Origin: Zygnema circumcarinatum
Lineage: Eukaryota > Streptophyta > Zygnematophyceae > Zygnematales > Zygnemataceae
Length of the DNA stretch: 39,283 nucleotides
Assembly (NCBI GenBank): GCA_037447605.1
Contig: CM074813.1
Coordinates: 1,107,128-1,146,410 of the forward strand
Reading direction: 5' to 3'
Positions 24,565 through 35,600 of this stretch are shown here, one piece after another. A program made the position numbers and the translations under genes. Position 1 is the stretch's first letter; the number at the start of each line of letters is the position of its first letter. The notes below the pieces were generated by a model that saw only the letters and a list, made by a program, of their open reading frames with translations, made no database searches and had not been told where the DNA came from.

Positions 24565-27500
24565 ATGGCGGACCCCACGAGCAACGAGGGGCGAGCCTCT
24601 GTGCGTCAGCTGGCGGGCGTGTTCAACAAGCGCGAGTCCTCCGCCCCCGTTCCGAAAGCGGCAGAGAAGAAGTCGCAGCTACACGTGGATTGGCTCACGA
24701 AGGGAAACCTCGCCTCGCCTGCCAAGAAGCCAATCCCTCCAAGGCAGCCGCAGCCGCAGTCTCAGCCGCCCCTCGCCCCGTCTGATCAGGTGCGCAGATA
24801 CCAAGTGATGTCTAGGGCTTCTGAAAGGCCTTTGCATTGGGTGAAGTTTAGTTGGGCCAGCGTAGTTCGAGTGCAAAGGGGAAGGTAAGTGAAAATTTTG
24901 GAACGAATAATCGTGTGCAGGTGGCAGGGCAGCTACGGAAGATGGAGGAACAATTGGAGCTGACGAAGAGGGAATACCGTGAGCTGCGGCAGAAGCAGGC
25001 CGAGCAGCAGAAGGAGTTCTCTAAACTGGAGAACGAAAGGTTGGGGCTGGAAATGTCAAGAAGCAAAGTCGTGGCGCAGCTCGAGGTGGTTAGGAGGGAG
25101 ACGGATGCCAAGATTCGGAGCCTGCAGGTGAGAGAGGCGATGGGAGAAGAGGCACGGGGGATCGCAGGGGTGGTGGTAAGCAGGGAGAGGGAGGAGGAGA
25201 GGAGAGGAGGGGAGAGGAGGGAAGGGGAGTGGAGGGGAGGGGAGGGATGGGGGAGAGGTAAGAGAGGAGGCAGGGAGGTGAGGGGTAAGGGAGGGCTAGA
25301 GGGACTGTGGGCTAGACATAGACAATGTGGGACATAGAGGCAGAAATTCGGAGCATCTCCGTTCATGCCATAGAAAAGAATTCCTTCAGGCCTTTAGTAC
25401 TAAATCATAAGCGGTTTTACGTGCAGGAAGCGTTGGCGAATGCAGAAATTAAGGAGAAACAGGCGGTTTCAAATGCGGAGGCTCTGAAAGCAGCACATGT
25501 GGATGCACTATCTTCCGCCCAAATGGCACATGAAAATTCCGTGAAGGAGATGTTGGTTTCCAAGGGCGTGAATGAAAGAATCAGTTCTCTGCAAATGGAG
25601 GTGACGGCACTGGAAAGGGAGAAGACAATGCTTGCCACTGACATGGGACTTGCGATAAATCGTGGCAACGAGCTTGAGAGAGAGTTGTTGGTAAGCTAGC
25701 GTCCTGGTTTCTTGGCTTTTTTTTAACAACTCGGTGGGTTTGTCTTGTACCACTCGTTATATTTCGTTCCCTCTTCATCCCGCCTCACTTTCTTTCTCTC
25801 TTCCTCCAGTCAACCTTTACTAGGCCCTGATAGCTTTTTCTATCGTCTTTCCCGCTCTCACTTCCCATCCTCTTCCCTTTTTCTTCTCCTTTCTCTCCAA
25901 CCTCTCGCCCCTGATTCTTATGTCCTGATCCCCTTTCTCTCACTCCCCTTTCCATCTCGCTTGACCTCTTTCTCGCCCACCTCTCTTCCCTTCAAAAAAC
26001 GAAGTTTCAAGGAAACGTCCTTTCTCTCATCATCTCTTTGTCCTGTGCATGTGCAACCAGACTGCGAAAACGGAACTGGCTGAAAGACTGCAGGAGGTAT
26101 CAGCTGAAAAAGTTAAAGTGAAGGAATTGGGGGAAAAGCTGAAAGCTGCAAGAAAAGCTGCTGATGCGGCAGAGCGAGAAGTGCAGGATCTCAAAACTGC
26201 AGTCACTAAAGCAGAGGCAGAACGAGATAATGCATTTGCTTCGAAGGAGGTGTGCTTAGCCGAGACTAGGACTGCAAGACATGAAGCAGAAGCTGCAAGA
26301 AAAGCTGCAGCCTCGGTAGTGGAGGAGCTTCAAAAAGCAAGAGATGAAGCGGATGAAGCTTCTGCAACCCTTGAAGAGCTGAAGAGAGAGATAGCAACCA
26401 TCAAATCGTCAGCTTCGGTGGCAGCAGCGGCTGCAGCATTGGCAGCCACAACTTCTGCAGCCGAGATAGAGAAGGCGAGAGGGGAATTATCGGCTGCAAA
26501 ACTCTATGCTTTAACGGCAGAAAGCAGAATTCAGGCTATGCAGAAGCAGGTGGAAGCGGCTACAGCTGCAGAGGCATTCTTCAAGGCACAGGCTGCAGAC
26601 GCTGCAGCGGAAGCAAAAAGGCGAGAAGAGGCGTGCATGCTGCTTGAGCAGGAGGTGGAGAAAATGCAGGAGGAAGTTGTAGCGGCGCAGGAGAAAGCGG
26701 CGGAGGCGGAAGAATTAGCAGAAAGAAAAGGAAATGCTGCAACTGCAATGATCTCGGCAGCGAAATTGGCGGAAATTGAGAGTTTGAAGAAGTCGGAAGC
26801 AGCCATGGAGGAGGTTCTTGAAGTGAGGAAGGCGGAGGAAGTGGCGAAGAGGGCTTTGGGTGAAGCTCGTGCAGAGGAGCTCAAGCAGAGGGAGGCGACG
26901 GAGGCAGCCATGGCTGAGTTAGCGAAGGTGAAGGCAGAGTTGGAAGCTGCAAAACTGCAGACTGCCACTGCTGAAAGTCGGTATGAAGCGGCTCGGAGAG
27001 AGGGTGAGGCTGCGAAAGCAGCGGAGCTAATGGCGTTAAGTCAGGTGGCCGTGAAGGCAGTGAAGGAGGGAGAGGTGGTAGTGCAGCAGGAGGAGATGGA
27101 GGACCTGCAGAGGAGGCTGAGGGAGATGGAGGAGCTTGGAGAGAAGAGGGCGATGGCAGCCATGGCTCAGCTTGAGGCGGCAAAGGCGGTGGAGCAGGAG
27201 AGGCAGCAGAGTGCAACTGCAGCCATGGCTGAAACTCTCGCTGCGAGATTGGCAGAAGCAACTGCGAGGAAGGAGGCGGAAAGACTTGATGTGCAAATTG
27301 CGGAGAAGGACAGGGTGGGAGCGGAGATAGCAATGGAGCTCGCCTTAGTGAAGAAGGAGCTTGCGGCAGCCATGGCGGCATCAGCGACTCTGGCGAGGAG
27401 ACACGATAATGAGGAGGAGGCGGCAATGGCTGAGCTCGAGAAGATGAAGAGAGAGAGGGAGGAGAGAGAGGAGAGCTTCCGAAATATGGAGCAGGAGATG

Positions 27501-29309
27501 GAGGGGCTGAAATGCAAACTGGCAGAGGCAGAGGAACTTGCAGAGAAAAGAGTCGTGGCAGCCATGGCTCAGACGGAGGCGGCGAAGGCATCGGAGCAGC
27601 ACAGCCTTCAAAAGTTGGAAATTGCACTAAGAGAAGTGCGAGCCGCGAAGGAGGAGGCAGCCATGGCGACCATCGCAGTAGAGAGGGCGGAGAAAAGGGT
27701 GGGAGAGGTGAGAAGTGAGCTGGAGAAAAAGGTGGCGGACTTTGAGAACGCGGAGGGGTTAACCTTGGCTGCTGCAGACCTGAGAAACGAGCAAATGGCA
27801 GTGGAGGGAGGAGAGGTTGATTTGAACGGAGAACGAGGAGAGGAGGGAGAGGAAGAGAGGGAACGGGCGGTAGCGTTGGAGAAGGTGACGATCATGGCGG
27901 CTGCGGCAAAGGCGGCGGAGGCTGAAGCGAAGGCGAAATTGAATGCCATGGAGGTAGAGGTGCAGGAGTTGAAAGATAAGCTGAAAGCCGCAGTGGACGA
28001 GGCAGAGAAGCTCCGGGTATGTGATGTCTTGAAGAATGGCGTTTTTTTGTTCTCACAATATTTTGAAATTTTGACGTTTTCAAGTTATTTGGTGCAGGAA
28101 GAACCTGAAGGGTGTTTGCTGTGTGCGCCAATCTTGCAATGTCAATCAAAGCAGAGCACATATTGACATGATTGTTGGGATGTGGGGCGTAAACAGGCTG
28201 AGCTGAAGGATGCAGAAGCAGCCTTAGCGGCGGCTGAAAGCCGATATGTGGCAGCTCTTGCAGAGACCGAAGTCGCCAAAGTGGGAGAGAAAGTTGCTCT
28301 GCGTCAGGCAGCAGCGGGAGGAGGGGCTGGCAACGCAGCTGCATGGAAAAGGTCGACCACATTCGGAGGGTTTAATTCGTCAGTTTCGGCGAAAATTTCT
28401 GCAGATTCTCCAATGGAAGTAGAGACACTACGGAGGCAGCTGAAGGAAATGCAGGAGCTTGCAGGAATGAGGGTGGAGGCAGCACAGGCGGAGGTAGCAG
28501 CCGCTAAGGCAGCGGAGCAGGAGAGCTTGAAGAAGGCAGAGGCGGCCATGGCGGAGTTGGCGGCTGCACAGGAGGCAGAGGTGAGGGCAAAGTCGCTGGA
28601 GGAGAGGGAGAGGGAGCAGGAGGAGAGCATGGGAAGGAGGGCGGAAATTGCAGCTTCGGAAATTGCTATGGCGAAGGCGGAAGCGAAGGCGGCGAAAAGG
28701 GCTGAGGCAGATGCCCTATGGCAGCTGAATGCTTTGTTGGGGACAAAGGAAGTCTTGGAAGGAGAGCTCAAAAAATGGCGGGAAGAAGCAGTAGTGAGGA
28801 GGAGGACTGCTGAAGCAGTAGCAGCGAGGCAGGATGACGTGGACCGTTCTCTCCGTTTCCGGTTGGCGGCGGAGTCTATGCGCAGTTACAGTGCAGACAT
28901 GTCATTTCCGAGCTCTCTGCCAAATTCGGGTCCCTTAGTGTACGGAGGGGAGTACAGGTTTGGGGGCAGTCAGTCCTTCAAAATGCGGCCGTCCAATCCA
29001 ACGTCTCCAAAATTGTCTCCAAAAATGTCTCCAGCGGTGGCAAAATCCTCCCCGGAAAGAATCGATCTTGACTATCCGCCGGTGTTTCCGGGGATGGAAT
29101 TGGAATTGGATCCGGCTCTTCTTTCGGGAGTCGAGAGGGAGAGGAGGAGGGAGAGGAAGAGGGAGAAAGGGAAGGAGGCGGCGGCGGCGGCGGCGGCAGT
29201 GGCGGCGGCGGTGAAGAGGAGGAAGGAGAGGAAACAGGAAGGAGAGGACGAGGAGTTGATGGGTCCAATTGCGAAAGACATGCCGAAGTGTGGGTGCGTC
29301 ATTCAGTAG
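24565..29309 (+). CDS. Long Ala/Glu-rich coiled-coil protein with C-terminal CaaX box
   Basis: Five exons (24565-24789, 24921-25127, 25427-25690, 26061-28016 and 28197-29309), all phase 0, give 1254 aa. Residues 1-75 form a Pro/Ser-rich head (RASVRQLAGVFNKRESS, then P-Q repeats). Residues 76 to about 1110 are almost continuous heptad-type coiled coil. Exon 4 is strongly internally repetitive: AAM-(A/E) modules and A-E-x-A-K blocks. The tail has a Ser-Pro cluster (SPKLSPKMSP), a polybasic segment (RRERKREKGKE, alanine run, KRRKERK) and the end KCGCVIQ. CVIQ fits a farnesylation CaaX box with a possible palmitoylated Cys two residues before it. This predicts a filament-like or tethering protein anchored to a membrane such as the nuclear envelope. 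It superficially resembles plant WEB/PMI (DUF827) proteins or lamins. Family identity is not established; gene structure is well supported. Confidence 0.85.
25130..25320 (+). repeat. Polypurine tract in intron 2 of the coiled-coil gene
   Basis: (GGGAGAGGAGG)-type sequence filling most of intron 25128-25426. The following intron (25691-26060) instead carries a C/T-rich tract. Confidence 0.8.
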
Positions 29310-30779
29310 TGGGAGAGAGTGAGAGGGAGGGAGGAGGGAGGAGGGAGGGTGAGGGAGGGAGGTGGGGGAACTGGGGGCCGAAAGTGATATACGACGGTTA
29401 AGTATGCAAGATTTGTAAAGCGTAAGTTGTGGGGATTTGCATTGTTTAGGACATGAGGATACGGATTAAGTTTTCTTGAGATGGTTGCAATGTGATGGGA
29501 GGAGATATTAGGTTAGGTTTCAATTATTGGGTGGGGAAAGGAGAATAGAGAGGGGAGGGGAGAGAGGATGAGAGGGGAGAGGTGAGGGCTGAGTGAGGCA
29601 CAGCACAAGGCAAGCTAAAGTGTAGGCAGTGGAGGCAGTGGGAAGATGTCGAAGAGTTAAACTACTACGATAAAAGTATGGGTTGTGTAGAATTCACAGT
29701 CAGCCTTATCTTATTTTCCCTTATTTTCTTTGTCGTTAGGAAGATCCTTAAGTGGCAGGGAAATGATTTGTTGTCGCCGATGCAGTCAGCCCCTCCGCCT
29801 GGTCCGGTACATATCTCAATAACGTTTTGGGTTTACCAATGGATACGAGACCTTTTTAAATTTGAGCTGCGATTCTCGGTGGCAAAGAAATGTGTGTGGA
29901 AATCGAAACTTGCCAGAAATCATGCGAACTTGTAGCAGCAGCTCCGTTCGTGGTCTGTGCTTTTCTGGTTTTCTTTGTCCAACTTTCCAGCAGGTCGGAC
30001 CATGAAATTGGCGATTTGGAATTTAGTTTTTGTGAGGAGGTTTCTAGATTATGATGGAATCTAAGAAGGTGATATTTGGAGTAATGCATGATGGATGGAA
30101 ATAGAGATGGAGAGCTTTGGGTGGAGTCTACAAAGTTTTGATGCACGTGGGTCTCTGAATGAGTAACTTTATGTTGTGATTGCCCAATGCACAAGTGTTC
30201 TCATTGATTGGTTGAAAATCCAATCTATAAAAGTCGAAGAGTCAAATTCCAAGATTTTTGCCCAATATTATTTGTCGAAACCATGGCGAAAATATTTGGG
30301 GGGGGAGGGGGTACTGTAACACTGGCCGCTGGCCTGCCGCCTGCCTGCCCGCGGGCCGGGCTGCCGCCTGCTAAAAAAACCAGTTTAGGGGACAACCCCT
30401 TATCTTGTGCCGAAACCCGTATTTAAAGAGGCACAGTGATTGCAAACGAAAGCGACAGGCAAGCGATAGGCTGGCAGTCTGGGACGTTCCACTGACGTCA
30501 GATTTTCTGTCGCTTTGAATGAATACTGACTGAGCAGCAGAGACGGCATGTCCAATGGGAGGCTGCCACGTGTGTTACTTGAAAGGTGGGCCGCGATATA
30601 GTCCCGAGGGAATGTGACGTCATCGAGGATGCACGTCGACGAGGCCTGAGGCTGTCGGCGAGAAAAAACGATATGCCAGCTGGCGCGCCAGCCTGGCTAC
30701 GATTGGTCCATAAATGGATCGGATCGCGCCCAGTCAGCGCTGGACACGTGGCTGGAAAAATGCTTGAATGCAGTAGTAC
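29310..30779 (+). other. 3' flank of the coiled-coil gene; no gene assigned
   Basis: It begins with G/A-rich 3' untranslated sequence (29310-29360 and 29530-29600). A frame at 29678-29935 (85 codons, one N-terminal hydrophobic stretch) has no intron, motif or partner and is probably by chance. A GC-rich CTGCCGCCTGC-type repeat lies at 30320-30400. Confidence 0.5.
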
Positions 30780-30940
30780 TAGGGGGTGTCAGACTTAACA
30801 AAATCTTACGAAAAGCGTTACGAAAAAAAAGGTTACGAAAGTACTCCGCCGCAGGAGGATCGTGATTATACTGGAGTACTCGTTCTGATGTCAAACTTAC
30901 GAACACGCGTACTGAAATTTTTGAAGTCTGACACCCCCTA
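30780..30940. mobile_element. 161-bp MITE-like element with 17-bp perfect TIRs
   Basis: It starts TAGGGGGTGTCAGACTT and ends with its exact reverse complement. The interior has several TTACGAAA motifs and no coding capacity. TAGGG-type ends suggest the hAT superfamily, but I see no clean 8-bp duplication (flanks AGTAGTAC and TTGTAGTT). Confidence 0.8.
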
Positions 30941-30984
30941 TTGTAGTTGGATTGACTACAGGAACTTTTCTTTTGCGCGCGATG

Positions 30985-31182
30985 TGATTGGTGTGCCGCA
31001 CATCGACGGTCGGCGCCCTGGGAGGGACGGCTTGAAGCGGTGTTTGAGCCTAGGGATAGCTTTGCGCTCCGAGCTTTTTTCTTCTGTCCCTAGGTCCTTT
31101 GCGACCAGTTGGTTCCTCGCGGATCCCCATGCTGATGTTGGCCACGCACATGTGATGGCATCATCGCCATGCGTGAGATCAT
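30985..31182 (+). repeat. Short dispersed element R3, copy c
   Basis: It matches the minus strand of 16425-16605 over its length, starting near GTGCCGCACATCG and passing CCTAGGGATAGCTTTGCGC. The core also matches 21448-21532. It lies between the right end of the 161-bp element and an additional TIR-like end at 31225-31262. Confidence 0.6.
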
Positions 31183-31224
31183 TTCCAATTGCCACTTCCT
31201 CTTTCTTGTCGCAATACTGATCGC

Positions 31225-31262
31225 GAACTTTTCGTAACTTTTTGCTGAGTCGGACAACCCCT
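31225..31262 (-). repeat. Additional TIR-like end
   Basis: Reverse complemented, it starts TAGGGGTTGTCCGACT and continues into a TTACGAAAAG motif. It matches about 36 bp of the left end at 30780, extending beyond the 17-bp TIR. It may be the true right end of a larger, about 483-bp element (30780-31262). Confidence 0.6.
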
Positions 31263-32297
31263 AGCCTCGTACTGGAGACGATTTAGGCAGCGCCTGTGTG
31301 TACGGACGATGGATCCTTTCGTGTACGGCCCGATCAGTCCGAGCGAGCGGCGCCCGACAACATCACGGCACATCGCTGACGACGCTGGAGTCAGGTCGCG
31401 ACATTTCCACCCTCTTGATAAACGACAATTTGCCGCCCTGTCCTCCCTGTCCGGAACCTTCCCCGGAGCTTTGAATGTGCGAACGCCGGTCCCGCTACCC
31501 GACAAGAAGCAATATTCGCTGAAATCATAACTGCCGTAAGGTCTCGCTCCGATTTTGTCCCATGGGATTGCGCCGCCGCCCTGAGGCGCCGCTGATTCGG
31601 CCCACGTAGGCATCTCGTTAATAAGCCAAAAAAGAAACCTTCGTGGAACTTTCCCTTGTTGCCCATTGTCAGTGCCGATCGCACGCCGCCCGCCCGCCAG
31701 CCCTAGGGCCTTTGATCGGCCACAAGGGTCGTGCTCGCTCCAGTTCCGGGGTGAGAAAGATCTGGCTCGGAAATCGTTCGTACGACCTTGGATTGGACCC
31801 GACCACGTTTCGTACGGGCTTGAACCAATGAGAGCGGGCGAGGCGAACCAGATCTGGCTCGCGCAGCCGCGCGTCCCCGAGCCGAGTTTGGCCCGAGCCA
31901 AATCGTGCCAGGCGGTTTGTCGCCGTCCACCGGAGCAGGGCACGACATTCACTGACGTGGCACGAGGCAGGATTTCCGTACTGGGAAAAATTACTTTTCC
32001 AGATTTCGTCAGATGTGGAAAAATTGCGGCAGGGAACCATGACGGTTGTCGATGCGGCGGATCGTGCGGCGGAGAGCCCGCCACCATCACGAGGGATGCG
32101 CGGAACCGCTACCCAACAAAGCGGCGGCCACGTGGCGCTGCGCCAGCTCACGCGAGTGACTTTATCGGAGGGGTCGCGGGGCCAGAGGGGGCCTCTTGTA
32201 CGATCGACTGTCGGGTAGGGAATGCGTCATGTACGGAGGTGGCCGCGGCCGGGCGCGTTCGTACGGTCTGGCCGGCGGGGAGTGACGCCGCCTGGGA
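31263..32297. other. GC-rich interval with no assigned gene
   Basis: Long frames are open on both strands (31179-32090 minus, 303 codons; 31666-32301 plus). They overlap each other, lack any recognisable motif and look compositional. Nothing else is recognised. Confidence 0.45.
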
Positions 32298-32510
32298 GTG
32301 AGGCAGGAGGGCGGGGGAGGAGAGGGAGAGAGGGAGAGGGAGAGGGAGGGAGAGGGACAGGGAGAGGGAGAGAGGGAGAGAGGGAGAGGGAGAGGGAGAG
32401 GGAGAGGGAGAGGGAGAGGGAGAGGGAGAGGGCGAGAGAGAGGGAGAGGGCGAGAGTTAGGGAGAGGGAGAGAGAGAGGGAGAGGAAGAGGGAGAGGGAA
32501 AGTAGTTTTT
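32298..32510 (+). repeat. GGGAGA microsatellite/polypurine tract
   Basis: About 210 bp of almost pure purine, mainly tandem GGGAGA hexamers (about 32325-32430), directly upstream of the hevein-array gene's promoter. Confidence 0.95.
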
Positions 32511-32515
32511 AAATC

Positions 32516-32523
32516 TATTTAAA
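32516..32523 (+). promoter_or_regulatory. Possible TATA-like box for the hevein-array gene
   Basis: TATTTAAA about 125 bp before the start codon, directly after the GGGAGA tract. Position and sequence are compatible with a TATA box, but nothing else confirms it. Confidence 0.3.
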
Positions 32524-32647
32524 CCCATCGACGCATTTTTGTCCTCCATGCTCAGCATCAGCGGGAGTGCATCTTTCGCCTTTTGAGGTGAGGCAGGGCT
32601 AATATCCAATGAAACGACGCCGTTCATCCACGTGGCAAGCTGCCGCC

Positions 32648-35600
32648 ATGGCTTCTGCCGTCCTGCTGGCGCTCCTCCTCACTCTCTGTGTCACCGCCAG
32701 CGAAGGTTCGAGTCTTACTATTCTCTCTTTCTCTCAGGCGTTAATGCTACATATATACATTTTCTGCCATTTTCCCTATGCCAGCTGATAAAGACATGGA
32801 GAACGACATTTGTTTGCCCGGAAACCTCCCCCCTCTCTCTCTCTCTCCCTCCCTCTCTCTCTTTCCCCCTTTCCCTCGCCCCCACTCTCCCCCTCTTGGA
32901 GCTCATCTCCTCCTTCCCCATGTAGTTACAAAGTTCAAGCATCACTTGCGCACTTCATGCGGCTACAGCTTCTGATAACGGAACCAAATGTCTTTTTTTT
33001 CCGTAGCAAGTCTCAGTCTTTTTCATAAGAAATGCGGTCCATGCGGGTGGCTGTGCAGGCCGACTGACGATGGGCAGCAATATGAGCGCTGTGAGCAATG
33101 ACGAGAGGGGATCTCATCACGCGCGAAGTGAAGTTGGTCGACGGTTGGACTCAAAAGTGAGGGCCACGTGTCACACCCTGTGAAGCCATACATACACGTG
33201 CTGCTTGTGAAGCTGCTGCATACATGCATACATACGTACATACATACATACATAGGGCTATCGTGTTCAAAGCAAATGGAACGAATTCTAAAGCCATTTC
33301 TTGTAAACGTCGCTTATCGGCTGCCTCGTATGTGCGCAGATGGAGCCTGTGAAGATTGAACTTCCGTGGACTGCCACTAATGCGAGCTTGAGTCTGAAAG
33401 TGACTCAGCAAGGTACGACTCCTGCCGCAACTCCGCCGCTGCTATTTGTTTTTTCAAATGCATTCACAGCGCTAAAGGCTTGGCGGAAAGACATCGATAA
33501 AGTATTCCTTGCTCCTCCTCCGACAACCATTATTTCTAGGCCAAGCGCTATTGATTGCATTGCTCTCCTGTCACTGCGAGTCATCAGCGTAGTTTGGACA
33601 GTAGAAATGCCTCCTGAAAGCAAGCCCCTCTCCCTCTCCCTCTCCCTCTCCCTCCTCTCCCTCCCTCTCCCTCCTCTCCCTCTCCTCTCCCTCCCTCTCC
33701 CTCTCCCTCTCCCTCTCCCTCCTCCCTCTCCCTCCCTCTCCCTCCCTCCCTCCCTCCCTCTCCCTCTCCCTCTCCCTCTCCCTCCCCCGCCCTTGGCGCG
33801 CGAGCAGGGTGCGGCCCGAGCTTCAGCGGCGCGCGGTGCCCCTCCGGGTTGTGCTGCTCGTCGGCCTCCTCGTGCGGGACCCAGGCGTGGGAGTGCTCGT
33901 ACGGATGCCAGAACGCGTACGGAACCTGCGGTACGGCCGCATGCGCTGCTCGCATGCATGGGGGGGCAGCCACGTATGTATGTGCAGGCCGCTTCATGCG
34001 ACTCGTCTTGTTCAACACTTAGTTCCTGACTATGAAAAGTTCCTGACTATGAAAGTGTGCAACACTCGTTTTTTGTATGAAGAATGCAGCTGTCGCCTGC
34101 TCCTTTGTTCCAGCCTTCTTGAAACTGCAAGCGCCGCAGCAGGTCCTAAGTCAAAAGGCGCTCTCCTCTTTCTCTCTCTCTCTCTATCTCTCTTCTTCTC
34201 CATTGCTGAGTTTGTACGACCTCTCATCCCATACGCGTGGCTCGGCTGCAGCCTGCGGAGCCTCACTGTACCTGCCGTGCCAGAGCGGGTTCTGCTGTTC
34301 GGCCGCGGGCCAGTGCGGGACCGACTCGAGCTCCTGCAACAGCGGCTGCCAGGCGGCCTGGGGCACCTGCCGTGAGCCTCTTTGCTATGGGGGGAGAGAG
34401 GGAGAGAGGGAGAAAGAGAGAGAGCGAGGGAGAGAGAGAGAGAGAGGGAGAGAGAAGGATGTGGGAAGGGGGGCAAGGGAATGGGGGAGGAGGAAAGGGA
34501 AAGAGGGAAAGAGAGTGATGAGGAAGGAAGAGGGGGGCGGGAGGAGGAGAGGGAGTGAGATAGAGGTACAAGGGGTCCGAGGCAGAGCTGATACAAACCC
34601 TAGTCCTATCCGCCTTTTCATTTAGAAGCGCCGCACGTATTGTAGAAATAACCTGAACTCCGCACGCCGTTTTCCTTGACTAAGATCCTTTATCTCGGGT
34701 TTGCTGAAGCTTTCTGAAGCTGCAGTGGAGGCATGTGAGGCTCTGCACAATATTCATCATGGCAGAGTGCATATGAGACTCTCTCTGTAGGTTTCTGACG
34801 GCATGCATCGCGAGGGGGGTGCAGGCTGCGGCCCTAATTTCGGCAATGCGGTGTGCGCCGCCGGCTACTGCTGCTCCAAAGACGGCTTCTGCGGCAACAC
34901 TCGCGCGGCCTGCGGCGCCGGCTGCCAGGGAAGCTTCGGCGAATGTCGTACGTTTTTTTTTTCCCTTCATCTTGATTGTTCATTGTGGAGCATCAATTAG
35001 CTCTTAGCATATGCCAGGGGGCAATCCACTGTGACTTACGAGAAGCTGCAATTTGTAGTCTTTAAGTATGCTGTTCGAGTGAAGTATGCATGGACCATGT
35101 CATCATCATTCAAGCAAAGCAACCTAATCAGGCGGAGGATATTTCCCAACTGATGCTGGTGCTAGAGAAATATATGGAAAAAAGGTATCATGCCTAAAGC
35201 GAGGCATTGGCGCCTGCTGCAGGATGTGGGCCAAACTATGATGGCAATACATGCCCTTCTGGAAAATGCTGCTCAACAGACGGAACCTGCGGAACGAGCC
35301 TTGATGCTTGCGTATATCATTGCATGCAGGCCTATGGGGACTGTGGTATGTGCACACTTTCTGCATAGAGATGATGCTCATGTCATGCATGCATAGCATG
35401 CGAATGATCTAGCCGGCATTCGAAAAGCTTCTGGATTGAGCACTAACACCAGCACACTGGAGAGAGTGGTAGTTTCTAGCAGGCAGGGTTGTTTCATGTA
35501 CGCGTAGCGATGCTGAATGTCCAAAGTTAGTTCAAGTGTGAAGCGGGCTGTCAACGATAGTCCAGGTTAAACCTTAAGATAATCAGGTTCTAATTGAAGA

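Noticed and set aside
29678-29935. 85-codon frame with a hydrophobic N-terminus after the coiled-coil gene
   Set aside because: It lies in the likely 3' untranslated/flanking region with no conserved motif or splice support.
31179-32090. 303-codon minus-strand open frame
   Set aside because: It overlaps a long plus-strand frame, starts inside repeat element R3, has no motif and a composition typical of random GC-rich sequence.
33340-33411. Possible extra exon of the hevein gene (MEPVKIELPWTATN) flanked by AG and GT
   Set aside because: Joined to exon 1 in its phase, it reaches a stop after seven codons. Exon 1 instead joins hevein domain 1 in phase.
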